DNA from: Nocardia thailandica NBRC 100428
GTDB taxonomy: Bacteria; Actinomycetota; Actinomycetes; Mycobacteriales; Mycobacteriaceae
NCBI RefSeq assembly: GCF_000308795.1
Contig: NZ_BAGK01000228.1
Coordinates: 1 to 42,898 of the forward strand
DNA: 42,898 nt
Direction: 5' to 3'
Positions 1-10,396 of this stretch are shown here, one piece after another; position 1 is the stretch's first letter; each line of letters starts with the position of its first letter. The notes under the pieces are model-generated. The model did no database searches. It was given only the letters and a program-made list of their open reading frames with translations, and was not told the DNA's origin. The position numbers and the translations under genes were made by a program.

Positions 1-272
1 TGCATGACGGCGAAGGCCGAGGCGCCCGCGACCAGCCTGCGGTCGTCGTCGGGATCGATGAGCAGCACGTCACCGACGGTCGCGGCGCCGAGCGCGCCGA
101 TCAGGACCGCCTTCTCGGCGGGCGGCGGGTCGGCCAGGGCCAGGTCGGCCGCGAGCAGCGGCATCAGCAGCGGTTTGGCCGCCCACTGCAGCCGGTCCCG
201 CCCGGTGACGGCACCGAAGACGGTGACCGCCGCCGCCGCGAGATAACCGGCCCGGAGCGGGCGGACGCTCAG
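1..272 (-). CDS. Lysoplasmalogenase (YhhN/TMEM86 family), N-terminal part, runs off window
   Basis: The reverse strand encodes a hydrophobic protein that leaves the window at position 1. It contains KPLLMPLLAADLAL followed by GALGAATVGDVLLI, the pattern of the YhhN/TMEM86 integral-membrane lysoplasmalogenases, which hydrolyse the vinyl-ether bond of lysoplasmalogens. No ATG, GTG or TTG lies in frame ahead of this conserved block. The only initiator-like codon at the expected place is CTG at 272-270, which overlaps the fabH stop. It has a GAGG Shine-Dalgarno-like element seven bases upstream. The overlap implies translational coupling to fabH. The family call is good; the start is uncertain because CTG starts are rare. 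Confidence 0.7.
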   Translation of the reverse strand, partial: MSVRPLRAGYLAAAAVTVFGAVTGRDRLQWAAKPLLMPLLAADLALADPPPAEKAVLIGALGAATVGDVLLIDPDDDRRLVAGASAFAVM

Positions 273-1330
273 AAGCTCGCCTCTTTCGGCGCGGGCGGCA
301 GCACCGCGACCTGGCCGGCGTAGCTCAGGCCCGCGCCGAAGCCGAGCAGCAGCGCGAGCTGGCCGCCCTTGGCCTTGCCGGTCGCCAGCATCTCCTCCAT
401 GGCCAGCGGGATCGAGGCGGCCGACGTGTTGCCGGTGTTCTCGATGTCGTTGGCCATCGGGATCTCGTCGGCGAGGCCGAGGTTCTTCTTCATCAGCTCG
501 TTGATGCGGGCGTTGGCCTGGTGCGGGATGAACACCTCGATGTTCTCCTTGGCCACGCCGGACACCTCGAGCGCGCTGGCCAGCGCGCGCGGCAGGGTGA
601 CCGCGGCCCAGCGGAAGACCTTGGGACCCTCCATGTGCAGCGACATCCGCCCGACGGGCTCCACCGCCGGGTCGGTGCCCTGCAGGCGCTGCGCCTTCTC
701 CATGTAGGTCAGGAAGTCGACGTCCTGGGCGATGGCTTCGGCGTTCTCGCCATCGCTGCCCCACACGGTCGGCGAGATGCCGTTCTCCTCCGACGGGCCG
801 ACCACGACCGCGCCCGCGCCGTCACCGAAGATCATCGCGGTGCCGCGGTCGGTCGGGTCGAGGCCGACGGTCATCGTCTCGGCGCCGATCACCAGCACGT
901 ACTCGGCCGAGCCCGCGCGGATCAGGTCGGCGGCCACACCGAGGCCGTAGCCGAAACCACCGCAGCCGGAGGTCAGGTCGAAGGCGGCGACGCCGTTGAG
1001 GCCCAGGTCCGAGGCCACCGACGGCGCGCCGTGCGGGGTCAGCTTGAGCCAGCTCGACGTGCACAGGATGACCGCGCCGATCTTCTCGCGCTCGACCGAC
1101 GGGGTGTTCTTGAGCGCGCGTTCACCCGCGGCGGCGGCGATGGACCGGATGGTCTCGTCGCCGCTGATCCAGCGACGGTTGTGGATACCGGTGCGCTCGT
1201 GGATCCATTCGGGCGTCGAGTCGAGGATCTCGCACACCTCGGCATTGCTGACGATGCGCTTCGGGCGATACGCACCGATCCCGAGCATCGCCACGTTCTG
1301 GCGACTCTTGTTTACTGCAATGCTCACCAC
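269..1330 (-). CDS. fabH: Beta-ketoacyl-ACP synthase III
   Basis: 353-residue FabH. It condenses an acyl-CoA primer with malonyl-ACP to start type II fatty-acid elongation; in mycolic-acid bacteria FabH links FAS-I products to FAS-II. The full catalytic triad is visible: Cys about 123 in TSGCGGF, His about 270 in FIPHQAN and Asn about 301 in ENTGNTSA. The GFGAGLSYAGQ signature lies near the C-terminus. The start is GTG; a second GTG follows directly, so the N-terminus could be one residue shorter. The length is normal for the family. The stop overlaps the start of the lysoplasmalogenase gene. It sits alone in the fatty-acid pathway here, so acyl-chain preference cannot be read from context. 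Confidence 0.93.
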   Translation of the reverse strand: MVSIAVNKSRQNVAMLGIGAYRPKRIVSNAEVCEILDSTPEWIHERTGIHNRRWISGDETIRSIAAAAGERALKNTPSVEREKIGAVILCTSSWLKLTPHGAPSVASDLGLNGVAAFDLTSGCGGFGYGLGVAADLIRAGSAEYVLVIGAETMTVGLDPTDRGTAMIFGDGAGAVVVGPSEENGISPTVWGSDGENAEAIAQDVDFLTYMEKAQRLQGTDPAVEPVGRMSLHMEGPKVFRWAAVTLPRALASALEVSGVAKENIEVFIPHQANARINELMKKNLGLADEIPMANDIENTGNTSAASIPLAMEEMLATGKAKGGQLALLLGFGAGLSYAGQVAVLPPAPKEASF

Positions 1331-1400
1331 AGGTGACTCACACGTCCTTCAACTCTATCCCGCATGACAACGCCGTCACGGCGGGTCAACGCTGACCAGG

Positions 1401-1964
1401 CTAACTCAGGGCAAGGTCGCCCAGACCGAGGATGGAACGATATTCCAGCCCCTCGGCCGCGATGACCTGGTCCGCGCCTGTTTCCCTGTCCACCACCGTA
1501 GCAACGCCGACCACGATCGCACCCGCGTCGCGCAGCGCCCGGACGGCGGTGAGCGGAGAATTTCCGGTCGTCGTGGTGTCCTCGACGACGAGAACGCGCT
1601 TGCCGACCACGTCGGGGCCCTCGATCTGCCGCTGCATGCCGTGCGCCTTGGCCGCCTTGCGCACCACGAAGGCGTCGATCGGGCGGCCCGGCGCGTGCAT
1701 CACGGCGAGGGCGACCGGGTCGGCGCCCATGGTGAGCCCGCCGACGGCGTCGAAGTCCCAGTCGGCGACCAGTTCGCGCAGCAGCGAACCGATCAGCGGA
1801 CCGGCCTGATGGTGCAGGGTGGCCCGGCGCAGGTCGACGTAGTAGTCGGCCTCCTTGCCGGAGGAGAGTGTCACCTTGCCGTGGACGACCGCGAGCTCGC
1901 GCACCAGCGCGGCGAGCCGGTCGCGGTCCGCCACGGTGAGCGCCTGACGCGCCTGGTCGATCAT
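1401..1964 (-). CDS. pyrE: Orotate phosphoribosyltransferase
   Basis: 187-residue cytosolic enzyme of pyrimidine synthesis, transferring the phosphoribosyl group of PRPP to orotate to give OMP. The PRPP-binding loop VLVVEDTTTTGNS lies at about residues 124-136. SSGKEADYYVDLR near residue 34 is the substrate-side motif of the family. The frame is open further upstream, but ATG at 1964 (MIDQARQAL) gives the usual OPRTase N-terminus and lies just 8 bases after the stop of the upstream SDR gene. The neighbourhood (pyrE, a membrane protein of the Rv0383c type, clpB) matches the order known in Mycobacterium tuberculosis, with the SDR gene inserted between. Confidence 0.95.
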   Translation of the reverse strand: MIDQARQALTVADRDRLAALVRELAVVHGKVTLSSGKEADYYVDLRRATLHHQAGPLIGSLLRELVADWDFDAVGGLTMGADPVALAVMHAPGRPIDAFVVRKAAKAHGMQRQIEGPDVVGKRVLVVEDTTTTGNSPLTAVRALRDAGAIVVGVATVVDRETGADQVIAAEGLEYRSILGLGDLALS

Positions 1965-1972
1965 GTCTGTAG

Positions 1973-2779
1973 TTACGTCCTTCCGCGTGCGTTGAACAGT
2001 CCGCGATTCATGCGGGCCACCAGTGTGCGCGGGACGAATCCCGCGACCGCGGTGAGCACCTTGTACTGCACGCCGGGCACGCTGATCACCCGACCGGAGT
2101 CCAGATCGCTCAGGCAGCCGTCGACCACCTGGTCGACGTCGAGCCACATCCGTTTCGGCAGCGAGGACATCTCGATACCGGCCCGCTCGTGGAACTCGGT
2201 GTGCACGAATCCGGGGCACAGCGCCTGGATGCGGACACCGGTCCCGGCCAATCCACCCGCCAGCCCCTCGGAGAAGGATACGACGTAGGCCTTGGAGGCC
2301 GAATAGGTCGACCCCCTCCCGGAGATCAGCCCGGCCACGCTGGCCACGTTGACGATGGATCCGGTGGCCGCGGCGATCATCGCGGGCAGGGCCGCGCGGG
2401 TCAGCTGCACCACCGAGGTGACGTTGACGTCGATCTGCGCTTCCAGCTGCGCCGGGTCGAGGGTCCAGAACTCCCCGCTGTGCGCGAAGCCGGCGTTGTT
2501 GACCAGGAAGTCGAGGCCCGCGGCGGCCCGCTGGGCGACCCGCTCGCGGTCGGCCGCCACGGCCAGGTCGGCGGGCAGGATCTCCGATTCGGTGCCGAAG
2601 CGGGTGCGCAGCGACTCGGCCAGCTCGGCCAGCCGTTTCTCGTCGCGGGCGACCAGCACCAGGTCGTAGCCGAGGCTCGCCAGGCGGGTGGCGAAGCCCG
2701 CGCCGATACCGGAGGTGGGTCCGGTGATCATCGCGACGGGACGGGTGGCGCCGGGCAGGCGCACGGGGTTCTCGGACAT
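1973..2779 (-). CDS. Short-chain dehydrogenase/reductase
   Basis: 268-residue classical SDR. The nucleotide-binding glycine motif TGPTSGIG is at residues 19-26, the structural NNAG motif at about 94-97, and the catalytic pair Tyr159/Lys163 is in TYSASK, with Ser in VNVASVAG. VARDEKRL after the second strand suggests NADP(H) preference (an Arg at the end of beta 2), which is inference. ATG at 2779 was chosen because it begins 17 residues before the Rossmann motif; the longer open frame upstream is Arg/Ala-rich shadow sequence. It probably shares a transcript with pyrE, 8 bases downstream. The substrate cannot be named; members next to housekeeping genes in actinomycetes are mostly uncharacterised. 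Confidence 0.88.
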   Translation of the reverse strand: MSENPVRLPGATRPVAMITGPTSGIGAGFATRLASLGYDLVLVARDEKRLAELAESLRTRFGTESEILPADLAVAADRERVAQRAAAGLDFLVNNAGFAHSGEFWTLDPAQLEAQIDVNVTSVVQLTRAALPAMIAAATGSIVNVASVAGLISGRGSTYSASKAYVVSFSEGLAGGLAGTGVRIQALCPGFVHTEFHERAGIEMSSLPKRMWLDVDQVVDGCLSDLDSGRVISVPGVQYKVLTAVAGFVPRTLVARMNRGLFNARGRT

Positions 2780-2811
2780 CGTGGATCGACCTGCTCGGTG
2801 AGTGAGAGGGA

Positions 2812-2841
2812 ACGTCCCGGCGCGGAGGTGCGCCGGGACGT
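2812..2841 (-). terminator. Perfect 12-bp hairpin between two minus-strand genes
   Basis: Two perfectly complementary 12-base arms (ACGTCCCGGCGC and its complement) enclose a 6-base loop. The hairpin lies directly after the stop of the Rv0383c-like gene (2847) and before the SDR start (2779). There is no U-tract, as is common for actinobacterial terminators. It may end or attenuate the upstream transcript. Confidence 0.6.
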
Positions 2842-2846
2842 GGGGG

Positions 2847-3938
2847 TCAGCGGGGAGCCGGGCCCTGGTAGGGCCGGAAGCCCGGATGGAACGGGCCGCC
2901 CGCGCGGCCCGACTCGGCCTGGCCGGCGGGCTCGGCGCCGCGGGCGCGCGGCTCGGGGACGACGGCCAGCGACGGGCGGCGACCCGGCCGCGACGGCGGG
3001 TCGCCCGCGACGTCGGGGTCGTCGAGGTCGTCGGGGTCGTCGTCGTAGTCGGTGTAGTCGCCGCCACGGACGTCGCGTTCGCCGGAACCGACATCGCGGA
3101 AGTGCGGCTCGTCGTCGTCGAATTCCGGGTGCCCGTACTCGGATTCGGCCTCGGCGTCGGGGCCGCGGAAGCGGGATTCGTCGGCGAGCTCGGGCCGGAA
3201 GCGCGGCTCGTCGTCGAACTCGGCGTCGGCGTAGGCCGATACGCCGCGCGGGGCGTCGTCGAAGTCGTCGGCGGGGTCCTCGCCGGTTCGGCGGTCGGCC
3301 TGCGGGCGGACCTCGTCGCCGAGCGGGTCGGCCACCGGCGGCAGCACGTGCAGCAGCCCGGACAGGCGAAGCACGGCGTCGATGGTGGTCTCCCAGTCCT
3401 TGGGCGCGCTGCCGCACGGCAGCTGGCCCAGGGTCCAGTTGCCCTCGCTCCACAGCATCTGCACCGAGTCGGGCAGGGTCTCGATGAACCCGACCATGCG
3501 CTGGTCGACGGCGTGCCGGGCGATCTCGGGGTCGGTGGCGAACACCACGCGATCGCCGATGGCGCCGAGCAGTTCGAGGTCGTGGTCCTTGGGCGGGGAC
3601 GCCGTCTTCAGACGCATGTCGACATCGATCTCGGAGCCGATCTGGCGGCGCACGGCAACCAGGGTCGCGGCGTCCTCGAGGTCGAAGAGCACGAACTTCT
3701 CGCCCTTGCGGATACCGGAGACCACATCGACCGCGGACAGGTAACCCAGCTTGGCGAGCGCGCCGCGCCGCCACGTGGAGGCGAGCGCCGGCTCGACCGA
3801 CACGTAGGTGTAGCCCTGGGCTTTCGCCCACACCTGGCGGGCATGCCCGGTGCGCTGACGCTGGACCCGATCGAAATACAACAGCACGATCGCACCAACG
3901 AGTGCGATCGCCGCAAGCCCGAACCACATAGCAGTCAT
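2847..3938 (-). CDS. Conserved actinobacterial membrane-anchored protein (Rv0383c-like)
   Basis: 363 residues. A single N-terminal transmembrane segment (about residues 5-21, WFGLAAIALVGAIVLLY) is followed by a folded domain to about residue 210. A long acidic, Asp/Glu/Pro/Arg-rich tail with many DD and DE pairs follows and looks disordered. The position between pyrE and clpB and the architecture match the conserved protein Rv0383c of M. tuberculosis, whose function is not established. The folded domain most likely faces the cytoplasm, because basic residues follow the membrane segment, but topology is inference. A perfect hairpin follows the gene, so it may be transcribed separately from the SDR and pyrE. 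Confidence 0.75.
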   Translation of the reverse strand: MTAMWFGLAAIALVGAIVLLYFDRVQRQRTGHARQVWAKAQGYTYVSVEPALASTWRRGALAKLGYLSAVDVVSGIRKGEKFVLFDLEDAATLVAVRRQIGSEIDVDMRLKTASPPKDHDLELLGAIGDRVVFATDPEIARHAVDQRMVGFIETLPDSVQMLWSEGNWTLGQLPCGSAPKDWETTIDAVLRLSGLLHVLPPVADPLGDEVRPQADRRTGEDPADDFDDAPRGVSAYADAEFDDEPRFRPELADESRFRGPDAEAESEYGHPEFDDDEPHFRDVGSGERDVRGGDYTDYDDDPDDLDDPDVAGDPPSRPGRRPSLAVVPEPRARGAEPAGQAESGRAGGPFHPGFRPYQGPAPR

Positions 3939-3978
3939 CGTTGCCCTAGCCTATCGAGCCTTCGCGGTGAATGTCCGC

Positions 3979-4785
3979 TCATCGGGGACCTCCGGGCAGC
4001 GCCGTGCTGATGATGATCTTGGCATGGATCGACCCGTCGGGGTTCTTGTCGCCCTGCACCATAACCATGTCACCGACCGGGAGTTCGGCCGCCGTGGTGC
4101 TGCTCAGCGAAATCACCTGCGTCGCAGCGTCGATCTGCACGGTCAGCGATTTGCCGTTGAGCGTGTCGAGCATGATCGTGGCGCCGTTGTTGGAGGAGAT
4201 GGTGCCCATGGTGGCGCCGGTGTCGGCGGTGCCGGGCAGCCCGGGGAAACCGGGGATGCCGCTGCTGTCGGTGGGCGAACCCGTCGGCGGCGTGTTCTTG
4301 GACGTGGACGGCAGGCGCGGCGCCTGCGTGGTCGTCACGCCCGCGGCCGTGGTGTCGTCGTCGGAGCCGCCACCGGCGAACACGAGGCCGGCCAGCACCC
4401 CGACCACCGCGACGAGCGCGACCACGCCCAGCCCGAGCGCGACCCACAGCCCGGTATTGCGCCGCGGCGGCTCCGGCGGCGGACCGCCCGGTGGCGCGGC
4501 GCCCGGCGGACCGGGGTACTGCGGCGCACCGTAGTGCGGCTGCCCCTGGTATCCGGGCTGGTGGCCCGGCTGACCGAGGGGCTGGTCGCCCGGGTAGCCG
4601 CCGCTCTCGTAACCGCCCCACTGCGCGTCGTGGGGCGGCAGCGCCCGGGTCGGGTTCGACGGCTGACCCCACTGGTCGAAGGAGTCACCGCCGTAGGGCT
4701 TGGTCTGCTCGTCGTCCGGCGAACCCAGCCGTTCGGTCGGCGAATCTCCCGGGCGTTGTCCCCACGGATCATTCGGGCTCGACAT
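3979..4785 (-). CDS. Membrane-anchored protein with extracytoplasmic DUF5666 domain
   Basis: 268 residues from the ATG at 4785 (MSSPNDPWGQ); the upstream extension lacks family features. Residues 1-120 are a Gly/Pro/Gln/Tyr-rich cytoplasmic-type tail. One transmembrane helix follows (LWVALGLGVVALVAVVGVLAGLVF). A Thr/Ser/Pro linker then leads to a small beta domain ending in GDMVMVQGDKNPDGSIHAKIII, the pattern of DUF5666 domains. Gly/Pro/Gln-rich N-termini before a single helix are common in actinobacterial envelope proteins. No enzymatic residues are evident. It lies between the clpB terminator hairpin and the Rv0383c-like gene. Confidence 0.75.
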   Translation of the reverse strand: MSSPNDPWGQRPGDSPTERLGSPDDEQTKPYGGDSFDQWGQPSNPTRALPPHDAQWGGYESGGYPGDQPLGQPGHQPGYQGQPHYGAPQYPGPPGAAPPGGPPPEPPRRNTGLWVALGLGVVALVAVVGVLAGLVFAGGGSDDDTTAAGVTTTQAPRLPSTSKNTPPTGSPTDSSGIPGFPGLPGTADTGATMGTISSNNGATIMLDTLNGKSLTVQIDAATQVISLSSTTAAELPVGDMVMVQGDKNPDGSIHAKIIISTALPGGPR

Positions 4786-4802
4786 GACTCCAGAGTAGGC
4801 GA

Positions 4803-4835
4803 GAGCGGTGCGTGAGGGGGGCTCACGCACCGCTC
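4803..4835 (-). terminator. clpB terminator hairpin, 14-bp perfect arms
   Basis: Arms 4803-4816 and 4822-4835 are perfectly complementary (GAGCGGTGCGTGAG and its complement) around a five-base loop. The hairpin sits 21 bases past the clpB stop and 17 bases before the next minus-strand start, as expected for an intrinsic terminator of the heat-shock gene. No U-run follows. Confidence 0.75.
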
Positions 4836-4856
4836 GGCGCTACATTCTGTGCCGGA

Positions 4857-7412
<2,556 letters not shown>

Positions 7413-7465
7413 TCCATCTCCTGTGTTCGTGGAGCGCTGGCGCGCTCGAGTCGCGGCCCCTCTTG

Positions 7466-7531
7466 TCCCGCCGAACAGCGGGGCGATACTCGCGGCTGCG
7501 CCGCTTTGTCTCGCCCCGCTGTTCGGCGGGA
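7466..7531. repeat. Large palindrome in the clpB leader (21-bp perfect arms)
   Basis: Arms 7466-7486 and 7511-7531 are perfect inverted repeats of 21 bases around a 24-base centre, which itself contains a GCGGC/GCCGC hairpin. Partial complementarity continues outside the arms (CGAGTCGCGGCC on the left against GGCCGCGACGCTCG on the right), giving an imperfect palindromic element of roughly 100 bases at about 7447-7546. It lies between the clpB promoter region and its start codon. The 7413-7847 gap otherwise holds the HAIR box and no convincing gene. Confidence 0.85.
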
Positions 7532-7632
7532 CGGCCGCGACGCTCGCTTAGCTCGCTGGGCCTCCTCGAGGTCGGCCCGGTCGTGGCTGGGTTTGGGGGT
7601 TTGGTGTTGTCGTTTCGTTCAACGTTTACAGG

Positions 7633-7653
7633 GTTGAGTCTGTTCCGCTCAAG
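7633..7653 (-). promoter_or_regulatory. HAIR box (HspR operator) of clpB
   Basis: On the minus strand the site reads CTTGAGC, seven bases, ACTCAAC. That is close to the HspR-binding consensus CTTGAGT-N7-ACTCAAG. The left TTGAGC could double as a -35 element, with TAAACG about 18 bases further as a weak -10, so repressor and RNA polymerase would compete. HspR is encoded at 35871-36308. Confidence 0.85.
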
Positions 7654-7847
7654 TTTGGATTTTTTCCCGGTTTTTCGGCCACAGTGTCGCTCGGCGCGAA
7701 AGCGCTGGTCACCGGGACTCACGGTACGCCGCGACACTGCGGGTGACCGGCTGTCGCGGCGTGTCCGGGGGTCGCCGCCCTACGATGGCCGCAGGTATCG
7801 CCGACCCGCGCGCGATGGCGCGCGCCGTCACCGACAGGAGACGATCC

Positions 7848-8783
7848 ATGCGTGCAATCGTGGTCCAGAAGTTCGGCGGAAATCCCGAGCTGGCCGATGT
7901 GCCGGTCCCGAAGCCCGGGGACGGGGAGGTGCAGGTCGCGCTCGACGCGGCGGGGGTCAACCCCTGGGACCTGAAGATGGCGGAGGGAGTGCTGGCGAAC
8001 TCGATGCCCACCGACTTCCCGATGATCCTCGGCGTCGACGGCGCGGGGTCGGTGTCCGCGGTCGGCGCGGGCGTGACGAAGTTCGCCGTCGGCGATCGGG
8101 TGGTGGGAAAGTTCCTCACCCCGCCCGCGGGCCACGGCAGCTGGGCGGAATACGCCACCCTCCCCCAGGACGCGACGCTGGTCCCCATCCCCGCCGACGT
8201 CACCACGGTCAACGCCGCCGCCCTCCCCATCGCGGGCCTCACCGCGCAGGACCTCGTCGACGCGGCGGGCCTGCGACGCGACCAGAAGGTGCTCGTCGTC
8301 GGCGCCACCGGCGGCGTCGGTTCCTTCCTCGTCCAGCTCGCCGCGCTCGCGGGCGCCTACGTCATCGCCACCGCCAAACCCGATGCCGCCGATCAGATCT
8401 CGCGGCTCGGCGCGAGCGAGACCATCGACTACGGCGCCACCGGCATCGCCGACGCCGTCCAGTTCACCCATCCCGACGGCATCGACGCCCTCTTCGACCT
8501 GGTCAGTGGTCCGGAGGATTTCGCCCTGCACGCCCGACTCGTGAAATCCGGCGGCCGCGCCTACTCGACCATCGGCTCCGCCGACGAGGCAGCGCTCACG
8601 GCCCACGACCTCACGGGCGGCAACTTCCAATCCACGGGCCGTGCCCCGGAACTGACCCGCCTGCTCGACCACGTCGCCGCGGGTGACGTCGTCGTCCCGG
8701 TGCAGTCGATCGTCCCCCTGGAGGCCGCCCCGGCGATCCTCGGCACCGGCGACGCCCGGGGGAAGACCGTCCTGGCGGTCTGA
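7848..8783 (+). CDS. NADP-dependent quinone-oxidoreductase-type MDR protein
   Basis: 311-residue medium-chain dehydrogenase/reductase. A GroES-like N-domain (1-120, with AGVNPWDLKMAEG and GVDGAGSVSAVGAGV) precedes a Rossmann domain with VVGATGGVGSFLVQLA at about 150-165, the quinone-reductase cofactor motif. The catalytic and structural zinc ligands of alcohol dehydrogenases are absent, so it belongs to the zinc-free quinone/enone reductase branch. ATG at 7848 has AGGAG seven bases upstream; the frame is open earlier but without a site. It is transcribed divergently from clpB and converges with the DHFR-family gene 8 bases away. The substrate is unknown. Confidence 0.88.
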   Translation: MRAIVVQKFGGNPELADVPVPKPGDGEVQVALDAAGVNPWDLKMAEGVLANSMPTDFPMILGVDGAGSVSAVGAGVTKFAVGDRVVGKFLTPPAGHGSWAEYATLPQDATLVPIPADVTTVNAAALPIAGLTAQDLVDAAGLRRDQKVLVVGATGGVGSFLVQLAALAGAYVIATAKPDAADQISRLGASETIDYGATGIADAVQFTHPDGIDALFDLVSGPEDFALHARLVKSGGRAYSTIGSADEAALTAHDLTGGNFQSTGRAPELTRLLDHVAAGDVVVPVQSIVPLEAAPAILGTGDARGKTVLAV

Positions 8784-8791
8784 ACCCGCGC

Positions 8792-9397
8792 CTACTGCTG
8801 GGCGATATGGGTTTTCGCGTCCTCGTAGGAGCCGGTGGGCGCGGCGTCGTCGCGGGTGTAGACCAGGTGCAGCACCCCGGTCCCGAAGGTCTCCGACGAC
8901 AACAGCCGCAGCGGGATCGTCCCGCCGTCCTCGAACAGACGCATCCCCTTCCCGACGACGATCGGGTGCACCAGCAGATGCAATTCGTCCAGCAGCCCGG
9001 CGGCCAGCAATTGCCGCACCACCGACACCGACCCGCTGACGGCGATATCGCCGCCCGGCTCGTTCTTCAGCGCCGCCGCGACCTCGAGCAGGTCGCCGTC
9101 GAGCAGTTCTGAATTGCGCCAGGTGAATTCGAGATCCTGGCGCGAGACGACGATCTTGCGCACGTCACCGAGCTGCTTCGCGAACGCCGCGTCCTCGCCG
9201 CCTTCGGCCTCACGGCCCGGCCAGGCGCCCGCGAAACTCTCGTAGGTGACGCGCCCGATCAGCAGGGTGTCCGCGCCCATGAGCTGCGCGCCGACCGCGG
9301 CGCCCATGGCGTCGTCGAAATAGGGGAAGTGCCAGTCCTGGGGGTCCTCCACCACGCCGTCGAGTGCGACGAACAGGCCGGCCGTGATTTTCCGCAT
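8792..9397 (-). CDS. Dihydrofolate reductase family protein (RibD C-terminal-like)
   Basis: 201 residues with the fold pattern of the RibD C-terminal/DHFR-like family: MRKITAGLFVALDGVVEDP at the N-terminus, MGADTLLIGRVTYESF around residue 40-55, KIVVSRQ, and DIAVSGSVSVVRQLLAAGLLDEL. These are common stand-alone NADPH-binding reductases in actinomycetes, separate from the folA enzyme. It is a single-gene unit, convergent with the MDR gene. No riboflavin or folate genes are nearby, so the physiological substrate cannot be stated. Confidence 0.85.
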   Translation of the reverse strand: MRKITAGLFVALDGVVEDPQDWHFPYFDDAMGAAVGAQLMGADTLLIGRVTYESFAGAWPGREAEGGEDAAFAKQLGDVRKIVVSRQDLEFTWRNSELLDGDLLEVAAALKNEPGGDIAVSGSVSVVRQLLAAGLLDELHLLVHPIVVGKGMRLFEDGGTIPLRLLSSETFGTGVLHLVYTRDDAAPTGSYEDAKTHIAQQ

Positions 9398-9589
9398 CGG
9401 ATATCTCCTCGATCGTTGGAGCGGGTCGCTTGATAGGACGGGGCGCCGCCGCCGGGTTCATCGGTCGCCGCCGTTCCGATCTCTGATAGCCGGCCTCGGA
9501 CAAAGAGACATAGCGCACAATCGGGATCCGCGGTCGGTATCGGCGCGTCCAATACCTCGACAGCACTGTGCCGATGGTGGGGAAATGGA

Positions 9590-10078
9590 ATGCGCGAGGA
9601 GATGCCCGAGGCGACGCGGGCCGGAAACGACGCCTTGCGCGCGGAGATCGAGTCGATGCTCGCGTCCTACGAACGCGACAGCGCCGAGCTCGTGGCCGCG
9701 CAGCAGCGCGCGGTGGAGCCGGTGACGGTGTGGTCGGACGACAATCTCGTGCGCGTGACCGCGAACGTCACCGGAGTGATCGACGTCCACCTCGAACCCG
9801 AGGCATTCAAACGATCCACGCCTGCCACGCTCGGCGCCACCGTCACCGCGACGATCCAGGAAGCCGCCCGCCGGGCCACCAGCCTCCGCGCCGAGGCGCT
9901 GGACCGCTTCACCGGTTCGATGCCCGACCTGCCCGACCTCGTCCCCGGCGCCCCCTCGGCGAAGGACCTCCTCGCGCGGCTCGCCCCGCCCGCGCCGGAG
10001 ACCGTCACCCCGCCCCCGCTCGACGCGCCCGACGACGACGAGGACGCCTACTTCCGCAACCGGGACTACCTGCGATGA
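9590..10078 (+). CDS. YbaB/EbfC-family protein of a type VII toxin locus (EspL-like)
   Basis: 162 residues. An N-terminal helix (residues 5-45) and a small beta region (VTVWSDDNLVRVTANVTGVIDVHLEP) followed by long helices fit the YbaB/EbfC fold, the family to which the ESX-1 protein EspL belongs. The Pro-rich tail ends with an acidic-aromatic motif, DDDEDAYFRNRDYLR. Similar proteins precede WXG100 and toxin genes in Nocardia-type loci, where a chaperone or substrate-handling role is inferred. The stop overlaps the next start (ATGA), so the genes are coupled. A second YbaB-like protein at 33255 carries a related acidic DEYFRDK tail. Confidence 0.75.
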   Translation: MREEMPEATRAGNDALRAEIESMLASYERDSAELVAAQQRAVEPVTVWSDDNLVRVTANVTGVIDVHLEPEAFKRSTPATLGATVTATIQEAARRATSLRAEALDRFTGSMPDLPDLVPGAPSAKDLLARLAPPAPETVTPPPLDAPDDDEDAYFRNRDYLR

Positions 10079-10392
10079 GCGGGATCAAAGCCGACCCGGC
10101 GGCGCTGCGTTCGACCAAGACGTCCTTCGATGCCGTCGCCACCTCGATTTCGGCCGCCGCGGACAAGCTCGCCGCCGCGCTGGCCGCCGAGGGCGAGTGC
10201 TGGGGCAACGACGAGACCGGTCAGGCGTTCGCCAAGAACTACACACCCGGCGTCGAGCAGGGCAAGACCTCGGTGGCGAACCTGGCCAAGTCCATGACCC
10301 AGCTCGGCACGAACATGGTGACCGTCGCCGACAAGCTCGTCGAGCAGGACACCGCCCGTGCCGCGCAGCTGAAGCAGTCGACGGGCACCTGA
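10075..10392 (+). CDS. WXG100-family type VII secretion partner (EsxE/F-like)
   Basis: 105 residues, two predicted helices joined at the ECWGNDETG turn (Trp about 43), the actinobacterial variant of the WXG motif. Size and layout fit ESX small proteins, which form helical-hairpin dimers and guide larger partners through the type VII channel. The start overlaps the YbaB-like stop and the gene ends 4 bases before the giant toxin, so the three genes form one operon. By analogy with EsxE/EsxF and CpnT of M. tuberculosis, it probably escorts the toxin; that is inference. Confidence 0.85.
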   Translation: MSGIKADPAALRSTKTSFDAVATSISAAADKLAAALAAEGECWGNDETGQAFAKNYTPGVEQGKTSVANLAKSMTQLGTNMVTVADKLVEQDTARAAQLKQSTGT

Positions 10393-10396
10393 CCGC

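Noticed and set aside
7463..8686. 407-codon plus-strand frame beginning inside the palindrome
   Set aside because: Overlaps the MDR gene in another frame and consists of Arg/Gly/Pro-rich shadow sequence.
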